Counted from the stretch's first letter, positions 1 to 6,062 are shown. The stretch: DNA of 6,236 nt from Desulfobacteraceae bacterium (GCA_022712835.1 JAFLJU010000179.1:1-6236); one strand, 5' to 3'. The notes: generated by a model not told the origin, from the letters alone. Numbers and translations are program-made.

Positions 1-869
1 ACTGGCTGGGAATTTTTGCCCCTAGAGCCTATCAAACCACTCTGGTCCTGCTGGGAGGAGAGCCCACCCTTCACCCGGCTCTTCACCTGGCCGTCAAAGA
101 GGCACGGTGCCTCCACTTTACATCCATCACCATCGACACCAACGGATATCTCTTCCATTATATCCTGGACAAACTCAGCCCAGATGAGGTTGATTTTTTA
201 AGTTTTTCCCTTGACGGCGCCACACGCGAAACCAATGATACCATCCGGGGGAAAGGCAGCTATGATGTTGTCCTTGCAGGCATTCAAAAGGCAAGGGGAA
301 AGGGATTTGCCTGTTCCATGATCTACACGGTGTCAGATAAAAATATCCACGAGCTGACTCAAATGCCCGCCCTTGTGCAGGGATTGGTAATCGACCGGTT
401 TTTTATCCAGGTAATCGGCATGCGGGGGGAATCCTCAACATCTCATCTGTCTTCCCAAATACCCCATGCACTCCAGGTATCAAAGGACTCTTGGCTTGAA
501 ACCATCCCAAAAATAGCTGAAGAAATTGCTTCCCACGGCATTGTTGTCACCTATCCCAAGGTGTTTTTATCCAATGATGAAGTCTTTCAATGCGCCGGGA
601 ATGTCGCCAAAAATTTCTTTGTATTTCCCAATGGCAGGGTGTATCAATGCCCAATCTGTGAAGATTTCCCCCTGCACTCCCATGAGATTATAGACAATCG
701 GCTTGTGGCCATGCCGCCTATCAATGAAATGGATCTGTTTAAGCTGACCATCCCCGAAGGCTGCGTCATGAACAAGATGATTCAGCCCGGTAACCTTTCC
801 TATGACACAGGTGGCAAACCAATCCATAAAATCGCCTGCTGCATGCTCAAACAGGAATTGATCCCTTAA
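1..869 (+). CDS. Radical SAM protein with C-terminal Cys-rich (SPASM-like) region, 5'-truncated by window edge
   Basis: The reading frame is open from base 3 to the TAA at 867-869, giving 288 visible codons; the true start lies left of the window. Visible residues 16-21 read LLGGEP, the classic radical SAM GGEP motif that contacts the SAM amino group. It is followed by TLHP, then by a strand reading TIDTNGYLF and the segment FSLDGATRETNDTIRGKGSY, both typical of the half-barrel of this family. The CxxxCxxC cluster motif must lie in the missing N-terminus. The C-terminal third carries cysteines at visible residues 197, 216, 219, 254, 279 and 280, including a CPIC pair after FPNGRVYQ, which fits an auxiliary iron-sulfur cluster domain of SPASM or twitch type. 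The substrate cannot be inferred. It points towards the metal-transport array and is convergent with it, so it is probably unrelated. The ATG at 318 is internal, not the start. Confidence 0.85.
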   Translation, partial: WLGIFAPRAYQTTLVLLGGEPTLHPALHLAVKEARCLHFTSITIDTNGYLFHYILDKLSPDEVDFLSFSLDGATRETNDTIRGKGSYDVVLAGIQKARGKGFACSMIYTVSDKNIHELTQMPALVQGLVIDRFFIQVIGMRGESSTSHLSSQIPHALQVSKDSWLETIPKIAEEIASHGIVVTYPKVFLSNDEVFQCAGNVAKNFFVFPNGRVYQCPICEDFPLHSHEIIDNRLVAMPPINEMDLFKLTIPEGCVMNKMIQPGNLSYDTGGKPIHKIACCMLKQELIP

Positions 870-895
870 GATCATGGCATTCCCAAATTCAGGCC

Positions 896-1774
896 TTAGA
901 GTGTTAGCAAAAAAAACGACCCAAGTCCTGCTATAATCAGGCTTGCCATAGTTTCAAAGGCAGGTTCAATGATGGCAAACAGTTTTTTGTGGTTTGACGT
1001 GACCAAAAATAAAAACGATTTCCCCGATATTCCCAGAATGACAATACCGCTGATGGTGGTGGCCATACCAATTGAAATACAAATGCCGAGGAGAATCCCA
1101 AGCCATGTCAGATTTAAGGATATGGCAAACAGCATCACCATCACCACGCCGGGGCAGGGGATAATTCCCACTGCCAGTGCTGTCATATAGGGATTGGCAA
1201 AATGACGGGTTTGAGATGGTGCTGGTTTTTTTATCCATTTATACATGCTTTTCAGGAAAATCGTCAGCCCGAGAAGAATAATCAAAGAAAAACTGATGAT
1301 CTGAGTGATGTGCGTCACGACTTCCAATGATCCTGAAACCTGAGTCTGAAATAAAAATTTAACTGCCAGAATAAACAGGATACCGGAAAATCCATGGGTT
1401 AATGCCACCATGTTACCGAAAATCAGCCCCTGAAAAATACCTGGTTTACAGGACAGAATATAAGACAGGGCAATCGCTTTCCCATGACCAGGTCCAGCCG
1501 AATGGATCACACCATAGGCAAAAGAACAGGCCATGAGAAAAAAGACAGGTGCCATGCGCTTTGTTGTTTGGACACTGCGGATTAAATCTGCCATTTTTTG
1601 CCGTAATTGCTGCTGCCACATCACGAGTTTAACAAAAAAAGCAAACTGAACCTGTGGTCTTAAGGTAGAATGCTGTTGTTCCGGTTTTGAAGTAAACGGA
1701 TTGCCGGCAGTGGCTGCTGAAGCGGATAAAAAGAGGATACACAGCAAAACGAGAGACGTATATATTTTGTTCAT
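896..1774 (-). CDS. zevB: NicO/RcnA-superfamily metal transporter, ZevB-like
   Basis: A 292-residue inner-membrane protein. It begins with a signal-like hydrophobic segment (about residues 4-23, ending SAATAG). A soluble stretch follows, and then several membrane segments. Family motifs are clear: HSAGPGHGK at 91-99 in the first core helix, ALTHGFSG at 124-131, and GIIPCPGVVMVM at 203-214. These His and Pro/Cys signatures define the NicO family (nickel/cobalt efflux RcnA and relatives). Pairing with a DUF1007 protein is the arrangement of Haemophilus ZevAB, a system needed under zinc limitation, so zinc is the likeliest metal; nickel or cobalt remains possible. Its ATG overlaps the stop of the DUF1007 gene in an ATGA, implying translational coupling, and no strong ribosome site is needed or seen. 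It is the last gene of the operon and ends 26 nt from the convergent radical SAM gene, with no obvious hairpin terminator between. The symbol is by family and context, not proven orthology. Confidence 0.82.
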   Translation of the reverse strand: MNKIYTSLVLLCILFLSASAATAGNPFTSKPEQQHSTLRPQVQFAFFVKLVMWQQQLRQKMADLIRSVQTTKRMAPVFFLMACSFAYGVIHSAGPGHGKAIALSYILSCKPGIFQGLIFGNMVALTHGFSGILFILAVKFLFQTQVSGSLEVVTHITQIISFSLIILLGLTIFLKSMYKWIKKPAPSQTRHFANPYMTALAVGIIPCPGVVMVMLFAISLNLTWLGILLGICISIGMATTISGIVILGISGKSFLFLVTSNHKKLFAIIEPAFETMASLIIAGLGSFFLLTL

Positions 1775-2409
1775 AGCTTTAACCTGAAATCCAAAAACAG
1801 GGTCCAGGGGTGAACCATGTCATAATAAAAGGATGTGGACTTGTCTTCTTTGATTTGAGCTATGACTTCAAAAGGACCATTGTTGTCAATTGTATAAGGC
1901 TCCTGCTCTGTAAAATAAATGCCCGAATAATAGGTCGGGTCATAGGAAGCAATATTAATGTGTTTAAATTTTTTTAGGGCACTGACATGGCAGGGAATGA
2001 AAAATTCATAAATCAATTTTCCATTTTCAAGTCTGGCAGTAAAACGGGTCACATATTTTACCTGAAAGGGTGTGCCGTCAATTTTTACATAAATAAAATA
2101 ATTAAATTCGGCAATATATGAAAATGCTTTTTCCTTAATAGAGGCCACCTCAGCCTCTTCAAGAATCCCGTTCTTATTAAGGTCATGATCATCACAGATC
2201 ATGGTGGAAAACATTTCATCAAATTCCCAGTATATATTAAAACCGGTCAAGCCCTTACCATTGGTAACAATTTTTAGGCGCTGGGCAATAAAAACATGGG
2301 GATGGGCCCATGGGGTTTCGACCAGGACAAATAAAAAACAAAAAATGATCAAAATAGATTTAAGAATGACAGGCTCAATATAGGCTGCACCATTTTTGGT
2401 CATATCCAT
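1771..2409 (-). CDS. zevA: DUF1007 family periplasmic protein, ZevA-like
   Basis: About 212 residues from the chosen ATG at 2409. The N-terminus is a signal peptide (hydrophobic core ILKSILIIFCFLFVLV), with probable cleavage in PWA|HPHVFI. That gives the mature His-Pro-His start characteristic of DUF1007 proteins. The next segment, GFNIYWEFDEMFS, is also typical of the family. The stretch DLNKNGILEEAE has the spacing of an EF-hand loop (acidic/amide residues at 1, 3, 5, Gly at 6, Glu at 12), a feature recurring in this family. ZevA of Haemophilus is a periplasmic zinc-binding partner of ZevB, and the same pair is adjacent here. The frame is open up to a TTG at 2493 that would overlap the upstream gene by 50 nt, and an ATG at 2430 has no ribosome site. 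The ATG at 2409 has AAGAG nine bases before it and starts 34 nt after the upstream stop, so I prefer it. Confidence 0.82.
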   Translation of the reverse strand: MDMTKNGAAYIEPVILKSILIIFCFLFVLVETPWAHPHVFIAQRLKIVTNGKGLTGFNIYWEFDEMFSTMICDDHDLNKNGILEEAEVASIKEKAFSYIAEFNYFIYVKIDGTPFQVKYVTRFTARLENGKLIYEFFIPCHVSALKKFKHINIASYDPTYYSGIYFTEQEPYTIDNNGPFEVIAQIKEDKSTSFYYDMVHPWTLFLDFRLKL

Positions 2410-2443
2410 ATTTTGGTTCTCTTTTCCCATGGGGAATATAAAA

Positions 2444-3163
2444 TTAATTATAAATATAAATCGCGCTTTTTGAGGGCATGGTCGTTTTTTCAATCTGCTC
2501 CAACTCCATGAAAATGACAGAAAGCCCGTCCATTGTTTCCTCGCGAACCACTCCGGTTACCCGGACCCAGTCATTATTCTTCATTTGCTGAATTTTTTCT
2601 CTTTTAATGACGACGCCAACGGGCATGGCATCTGCGGCGCAGCAGGTCACAAAATACCTGAACACTATGGCCATATCTTTATCATTCCCTACTGGTTCAT
2701 GGAACAGCCCTTCAATGCTCACCTTGCTGCCTTTATATTTCTCCCATTCCTTTGTCAGACTGAAGATGGAGATATTAATGGTTTCAGTGCCCTTTTCCTT
2801 TATGGTGCCGGGTCCGGGCCTTGGGTCGCTTTGCTGGGGTGCAACCAGTGTCCGCTTGGAGAGTGCATAGCTGCCAAGGGTGTTGTCTCCTGCAGACAAA
2901 ATAAATAATATGGGAAGAAGGGTGATCATTCCCTTTACCATTGAGTCCTGTACATGATGGTTTGTTTTAGATATCAAAAGACTTCCGGCAAAAAGACAGC
3001 AGATCAAAAGACTTATATAAAGCAGAATGCCAAATTCAGGTTTTAAAAACAGGGTATATTGGTCATCTTTTATTAAAAATATCAGGGCAATGATCCACAA
3101 AGCCATCACCATAAGCGGCATGCTCAGAAATTTAAACCTGTTTTTTTTATACGTTACAGCCAT
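2444..3163 (-). CDS. TIGR03943/YcgQ (DUF1980) family membrane protein, partner of the DUF318 permease
   Basis: A 239-residue protein with three predicted N-terminal membrane segments (about residues 13-32, 45-65 and 79-92), a Pro-rich linker near 108-120, and a soluble C-terminal domain. The domain holds the diagnostic motif RYFVTCCAADAMPVGVVI with Cys174, Cys175 and Asp178, followed by WVRVTGVV, which resembles an OB-fold strand. This layout defines the TIGR03943/YcgQ family, whose members nearly always sit beside a DUF318 permease, as here. The molecular role is not established; metal binding by the paired cysteines is plausible. His69-His70 follow the second membrane segment. The ATG at 3163 overlaps the permease stop by 10 nt and has its own site, GGAG with an 8-nt spacer (3172-3175), which decides the start. 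Confidence 0.82.
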   Translation of the reverse strand: MAVTYKKNRFKFLSMPLMVMALWIIALIFLIKDDQYTLFLKPEFGILLYISLLICCLFAGSLLISKTNHHVQDSMVKGMITLLPILFILSAGDNTLGSYALSKRTLVAPQQSDPRPGPGTIKEKGTETINISIFSLTKEWEKYKGSKVSIEGLFHEPVGNDKDMAIVFRYFVTCCAADAMPVGVVIKREKIQQMKNNDWVRVTGVVREETMDGLSVIFMELEQIEKTTMPSKSAIYIYN

Positions 3164-4224
3164 CCTGAAAACTCCAGAAAAATCATTGCAAGAAATACAG
3201 AAAGAATGACCATGCTGGAGAGAAGAATGATCATTTTTCGGGTAAACACACTTAAATACATCATGATAAGCTTTATATCCAGCATGGGCCCCAGCACCAT
3301 AAAGGCAAGCTGTGCGGAAAGCGGTACCCCGATCGGTTGAAAAGAGGATGCAATAAATGCATCCGCCTCACTGCACAGGTTGAGTACCACAGCAAGCACC
3401 ATCATGGACACAATGGCCGTCACAGGGCCTGGCATGACAGAGATGAATGCCTGCCGGGGGACAAGGGTCTGCAGGGCAGCGGCAATGAATGCACCCATAA
3501 TGAGAAACCGGCCGATATCATAAAAATCTGTTGCACCATGCCGGAAAGCAGCAAACACTTTCTTTGTCAATGGCAGCTTTGTCATATCTCCATTATCATG
3601 GCAGCATGTGTGGACAGGAGGTGTTTGTTTCAGAGCCTGGGTCTTTGACAGACAGGAATCAATAAGGATACCAATGACCACTGCAATAAAAAATCCTGTA
3701 AGACCCCTTAAAGCAGCAGTCTCGAAACTGAAAGAATATGCCACATATGTCGATGCAAATACCAGGGGATTGACAATGGGACCAGCCAGGAGGAAAGCAA
3801 CAGCCGATCCCAGCGGCATACCTTTGTTTAGAAATTTTCTGACAACCGGCACAATGGCGCATTCGCACACAGGAAAAATAATCCCTAATAATGCCGCAAA
3901 GATAATCGCATCATGTTTTCTTTTCGGCAGGATATTAATCAGGCGTTCCCTGGATAGAAAAATTTCTATGAATCCGCCTAAAAGGGTTCCCAACAACATG
4001 AAGGGGAGGGCTTCAAGGACAATGGAACTGAAAATGATGGAAAAGGTGACAAATTGTTCCGTTCTTGCATGGAATGCCACCATGAGCAGGGCAGATACCA
4101 GAAACAGGACCTGTATGTTTCTACCGGCACTGGATACGGCTCCGCCCTGCGCTTCATGGTGACACCCGCAAGTCGTATCAACGGGAAAAGGGGTGGCGTT
4201 TAAATTGTTATCAGGATATTTCAT
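3154..4224 (-). CDS. DUF318/ArsP-type permease (COG0701, YcgR/YraQ group)
   Basis: A 356-residue polytopic inner-membrane protein, of usual length for the family. The hallmark block is GIIFPVCECAIVPVVRK, with Cys120-Glu-Cys122 inside the membrane core. The conserved loop MPLGSAVAFLLAGPIVNPLV (136-155) follows, and the second half repeats the signature as NLCSEADAFIASSF (Cys284, Glu286, Asp288). Members include ArsP, which exports organoarsenicals, and YcgR, which pairs with YcgQ. The adjacent YcgQ homologue places this one in the latter group. Two extra metal-ligand patches are visible outside the helices: CGCHH at 19-23 in the N-terminal tail, and HTCCHD at 205-210 in the central loop between the two halves. 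These suggest a soft or borderline metal substrate such as zinc. It starts 3 nt after the ZnuA-like gene stops and has only a distant GAAGG, so it is probably translated by coupling. Direction of transport is not inferable. Confidence 0.85.
   Translation of the reverse strand: MKYPDNNLNATPFPVDTTCGCHHEAQGGAVSSAGRNIQVLFLVSALLMVAFHARTEQFVTFSIIFSSIVLEALPFMLLGTLLGGFIEIFLSRERLINILPKRKHDAIIFAALLGIIFPVCECAIVPVVRKFLNKGMPLGSAVAFLLAGPIVNPLVFASTYVAYSFSFETAALRGLTGFFIAVVIGILIDSCLSKTQALKQTPPVHTCCHDNGDMTKLPLTKKVFAAFRHGATDFYDIGRFLIMGAFIAAALQTLVPRQAFISVMPGPVTAIVSMMVLAVVLNLCSEADAFIASSFQPIGVPLSAQLAFMVLGPMLDIKLIMMYLSVFTRKMIILLSSMVILSVFLAMIFLEFSGWL
3172..3175 (-). promoter_or_regulatory. Ribosome binding site of the TIGR03943 gene inside the permease gene
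   Basis: GGAG on the minus strand sits eight bases before the ATG at 3163, within the last codons of the permease. It supports the 10-nt overlapping start over a later internal methionine. Confidence 0.55.
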
Positions 4225-4227
4225 TAA

Positions 4228-5133
4228 TTATTTCAGGCCTTCAGCAATGGCATGTGCCATTTTTTCCATGTTGGACAGGTAATCATAGGCAAGGGGATCT
4301 ATGGATACAACAGCACCGTTTATGGCAGATGCAATCTTTTCTGCTGCGTTCCGGTCAAACTGGGGCTGGACAAAGATCACCCGTGTTTTTTCTTTTTTTG
4401 CAAGCTTGATAATCTTGGAAAGCGCTTTGCCTTTGGGTGCTTTCCCCATGGTTTCGACGGCAATTTGTTTTAATCCGTAAGTATCTGTAAAATATCCAAA
4501 AGCCGGGTGGAAGACAAACAGATTCCCCCCTTTTAACTCTTTGAGTACGGTTTTCAGGCGATTGTCAAGATCATCCAGGTCTTTAACAAAGCGGTCATAA
4601 TTGGTTTTATACTTTTCCTGGCCGTCCGGATCCATACGTGAAAGTGTCTGGAAAATTGTATGGGCCTGTATCTTTACCGTCACAGGGCTCATCCAGATAT
4701 GGGGATCATTCCCCAAATGGTGATGCTCCTCCTTGTCATCATGGTGGCCTGCATCCTTATGATGATCCTGGCTTTCCTCTTCTTCCATCTGTCTCAATTC
4801 AATGCCTTCCCGGGTATCCACAATCTTTACTTTGGCAATGGATTCAAGTTGGGGTAGAATCCCATTTTCAAAAGGCACACCAATCCTGAAATAAACATCG
4901 GATACCATCAGTTTTTTTATCTGATCAGGGGATGGAGAATAGGTGGACGGGCTTTTGCCCGGTTTTACCAGGATATCTACGTTAACACGGTCCTTTCCGA
5001 TTCTTTCGACAAAATATTTTTGGGGCAGAATACTGACGTGGACATTAATGGGGGAATTTGCAAATGTGCTTAAGGGCAGCAGTATTACCAGGGCAACGGC
5101 TGCGGGCACCAGGTATTGTATAATAAATTTCAT
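4228..5133 (-). CDS. znuA: ZnuA-like periplasmic zinc/manganese-family solute-binding protein with His-rich loop
   Basis: A 301-residue protein of cluster A-I (ZnuA/TroA) type. Residues 1-26 are a signal peptide (hydrophobic to LPLSTFA; no lipobox Cys). The first lobe contains SILPQKYFVERIG and KPGKSPSTYSPSP. The ligand signatures NDPHIWMSP (His145), HPAFGYF (His209) and SIDPLAYDY (Asp279) are intact. At the position where most ZnuA proteins have the first His ligand (SPHTYEPTP) this one has Ser63. Residues 117-139 form an acidic, His-rich loop (seven His) just before His145, the usual zinc-capturing loop of ZnuA. The role is capture of Zn(II), or possibly Mn(II), in the periplasm. No znuB or znuC is adjacent; instead a DUF318 permease gene follows after 3 nt. 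The start has a good AAGAGG six bases upstream. The symbol reflects the family. Confidence 0.87.
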   Translation of the reverse strand: MKFIIQYLVPAAVALVILLPLSTFANSPINVHVSILPQKYFVERIGKDRVNVDILVKPGKSPSTYSPSPDQIKKLMVSDVYFRIGVPFENGILPQLESIAKVKIVDTREGIELRQMEEEESQDHHKDAGHHDDKEEHHHLGNDPHIWMSPVTVKIQAHTIFQTLSRMDPDGQEKYKTNYDRFVKDLDDLDNRLKTVLKELKGGNLFVFHPAFGYFTDTYGLKQIAVETMGKAPKGKALSKIIKLAKKEKTRVIFVQPQFDRNAAEKIASAINGAVVSIDPLAYDYLSNMEKMAHAIAEGLK

Positions 5134-5314
5134 TTTTTACCTCTTACGCGATTTTATGTATTTAAAGATCCGGCATCCTTCTGGTTTTAAAAATATGAAG
5201 TGCAGATGGACCCAGATAACGGAAGATAGATATACCTGTCCAAAAAAGTGTAAAGAACTTTTGAGGTCATATACGTTTTATCAACCAGTAATGGACGATA
5301 AGGATAATAATATT
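5134..5314. other. Intergenic leader upstream of the ZnuA-like gene
   Basis: This gap contains the ribosome site and the Fur-like box at its right end. It also holds a weak minus-strand promoter candidate: TTTACA (5249-5254), a 16-nt spacer and TATCTA (5227-5232); the -10 is poor. An imperfect palindrome spans 5278-5301: TTATC and GATAA enclose an inner CCA-GTAA-TGG hairpin. A shorter inverted repeat pairs AAAAGT (5244-5249) with ACTTTT (5257-5262). Neither is followed by a convincing T-run on the minus strand, so I do not call a terminator. I see no riboswitch that I can name. Confidence 0.4.
5140..5145 (-). promoter_or_regulatory. Ribosome binding site of the ZnuA-like gene
   Basis: On the minus strand AAGAGG lies six bases before the ATG at 5133. 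This is the clearest ribosome site in the array. It fixes this start and suggests that translation of the downstream coupled genes is fed from here. Confidence 0.7.
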
Positions 5315-5315
5315 T
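5297..5315. promoter_or_regulatory. Candidate Fur-family (Fur/Zur) operator
   Basis: The plus strand reads GATAAGGATAATAATATTT, matching 14 of 19 positions of the Fur consensus GATAATGATAATCATTATC. The first two hexamers (GATAAG, GATAAT) match 11 of 12, while the third arm is poor. It lies in the 181-nt gap before the ZnuA-like gene, touching the last base of the upstream gene, 164 nt from the ATG. A metal-responsive repressor here would fit the operon. The surroundings are AT-rich, so a chance match is possible, and which family member would bind cannot be told. Confidence 0.35.
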
Positions 5316-5752
5316 CAGGCAGAATGATCAAGCGCGAGAGGTGGCGCTCTTGGATTGTATATCTGTTGGCATTGGCAGATGAACACATCAAAATTGCAGT
5401 TGCTTTCTTTAAAACGCAATGGGGTGAAGAAATCGATTTTTTGATTGTTAAATGCAAAGGGATTGTGGAGGGTATCGAGAATTTTACATATCAGGCATTC
5501 TTTAGAGGTTCCTGTTTTAAAGGGCGACATTTCTTCAAGGGAAAAATCATCTTCATGAAGTGCGTGGGCATGGGACCTGCCGGCGATATGAACTTTTTGG
5601 GAAACAGCCGTATCAGAAAAAAAGTGTTCAGAATGATGGGAATAATAACGATGTACAGAGAGTGCCATGCCCTGGAAGACAAGGTTGAATACAATCAAAA
5701 GGGTTAATATGGACCCTGCTGTTTTGCAGGCTTGATTGTTTTTATCTAACAT
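5315..5752 (-). CDS. Small His/Cys-rich exported or membrane-anchored protein, DUF2946-like
   Basis: A 145-residue protein not firmly assigned to a family. Residues about 14-31 form one hydrophobic segment (signal peptide or anchor), with lysines before it. The rest would be periplasmic. It carries clustered histidines (His34, 39, 40, 43, 55, 61, 63, 66), a CLIC pair at 86-89, further cysteines at 119, 126 and 128, and a C-terminal NPRAPPLAL. The layout of an N-terminal hydrophobic segment, a His-rich stretch, a CxxC and a terminal R-x-P-P resembles DUF2946-type small proteins found near metal transport genes; this is resemblance, not proof. It precedes the ZnuA-like gene on the same strand with a 181-nt gap, so a role in metal binding or sensing in the periplasm is inferred. 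The frame has a stop three codons before the ATG, so the start cannot be further upstream, yet no ribosome site stands at normal distance. A longer plus-strand frame overlaps it but lacks any protein-like features. Confidence 0.62.
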   Translation of the reverse strand: MLDKNNQACKTAGSILTLLIVFNLVFQGMALSVHRYYSHHSEHFFSDTAVSQKVHIAGRSHAHALHEDDFSLEEMSPFKTGTSKECLICKILDTLHNPFAFNNQKIDFFTPLRFKESNCNFDVFICQCQQIYNPRAPPLALDHSA

Positions 5753-5820
5753 GTTTATCTACGGATTCCAAAATCAATTCCTCTTGGCCATTTTTTAAGA
5801 TATACGCATTTGTTACACAT
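5742..5820 (-). pseudogene. Fragment resembling the N-terminus of a CooT-family nickel-binding protein, frameshifted and truncated
   Basis: On the minus strand the frame 5819-5742 reads CVTNAYILKNGQEELI, then LESVDKHVR and a stop. This is very like the N-terminus of CooT-family proteins (about 65 residues, starting Met-Cys, with N-x-Y and a KxGxEE turn followed by VD). The frame has no start codon of its own. An ATG-TGT (Met-Cys) sits at 5815-5820 in another frame; adding one GT to the GTGT run there would yield an intact MCVTNAY start. Family similarity ends at VDK, about residue 23 of the restored protein, so the C-terminal two thirds are missing. The end overlaps the first codons of the neighbouring 145-residue gene in a different frame. 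CooT proteins bind nickel in carbon monoxide dehydrogenase maturation and related roles. The assignment is from memory of the family pattern. Confidence 0.45.
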
Positions 5821-5827
5821 CTTTCAA
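5799..5827 (-). promoter_or_regulatory. Candidate sigma-70 promoter for the small His/Cys-rich gene
   Basis: On the minus strand TTGAAA (5822-5827, 5 of 6 to consensus) is separated by exactly 17 bases from TATATC (5799-5804, 4 of 6). Transcription would begin near 5792, about 40 bases before the ATG at 5752. The element lies within and just before the CooT-like fragment, so part of it may be leftover coding sequence that resembles a promoter by chance. Confidence 0.35.
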
Positions 5828-6023
5828 AACCGCCTTGATCTCCCCTTCAATGATAGCCTTAACCATATACGCTGTTCTTTAATCATGCCGACAAGTATGA
5901 CACGCTCTTGAGTCAGCGGCAACAAATTTTTTGGTGCCGGTTTGTTTGAAAAATAAAGTTACAGCAAGACAATTACGCTATTGGCGGTAGTTGAGCGAAC
6001 TATTGGTTTTGCTTTTTTTGTTG

Positions 6024-6056
6024 TTGACATACTCATATGAAAGCATTATGTATACT
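6024..6056 (+). promoter_or_regulatory. Possible plus-strand promoter
   Basis: A perfect TTGACA (6024-6029) is followed after 17 bases by a weak TATGTA (6047-6052), and after 21 bases by a better TATACT (6051-6056). Neither combination is ideal. It would transcribe rightwards through the hairpin at 6063-6082 and out of the window. Confidence 0.3.
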
Positions 6057-6062
6057 TCAAAT

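Noticed and set aside
567..875. Minus-strand frame of 102 codons opposite the radical SAM gene
   Set aside because: Antisense to the conserved Cys-rich C-terminal region of the radical SAM protein; no protein-like features of its own.
870..895. Bidirectional terminator between the convergent genes
   Set aside because: Only 26 bases, with no inverted repeat long enough to call.
2410..2493. Earlier starts for the ZevA-like gene (TTG at 2493, ATG at 2430)
   Set aside because: The TTG overlaps the upstream gene by 50 nt and adds a basic tail before the signal peptide; the ATG at 2430 has no ribosome site. The ATG at 2409 fits a normal signal peptide length.
3608..4162. Plus-strand open frame of 184 codons antisense to the permease
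   Set aside because: Pure shadow of the strongly motif-supported DUF318 gene; no ribosome site or family pattern.
5278..5301. Palindrome TTATC...GATAA as a terminator between the small gene and the ZnuA-like gene
   Set aside because: The stem is interrupted and AT-rich, and no T-run follows on the minus strand.
4943..5707. Plus-strand open frame of 254 codons
   Set aside because: It runs antisense across the signal-peptide end of the ZnuA-like gene and most of the 145-residue gene, and has no recognisable domain. The minus-strand genes have motifs, signal peptides and, for znuA, a good ribosome site.
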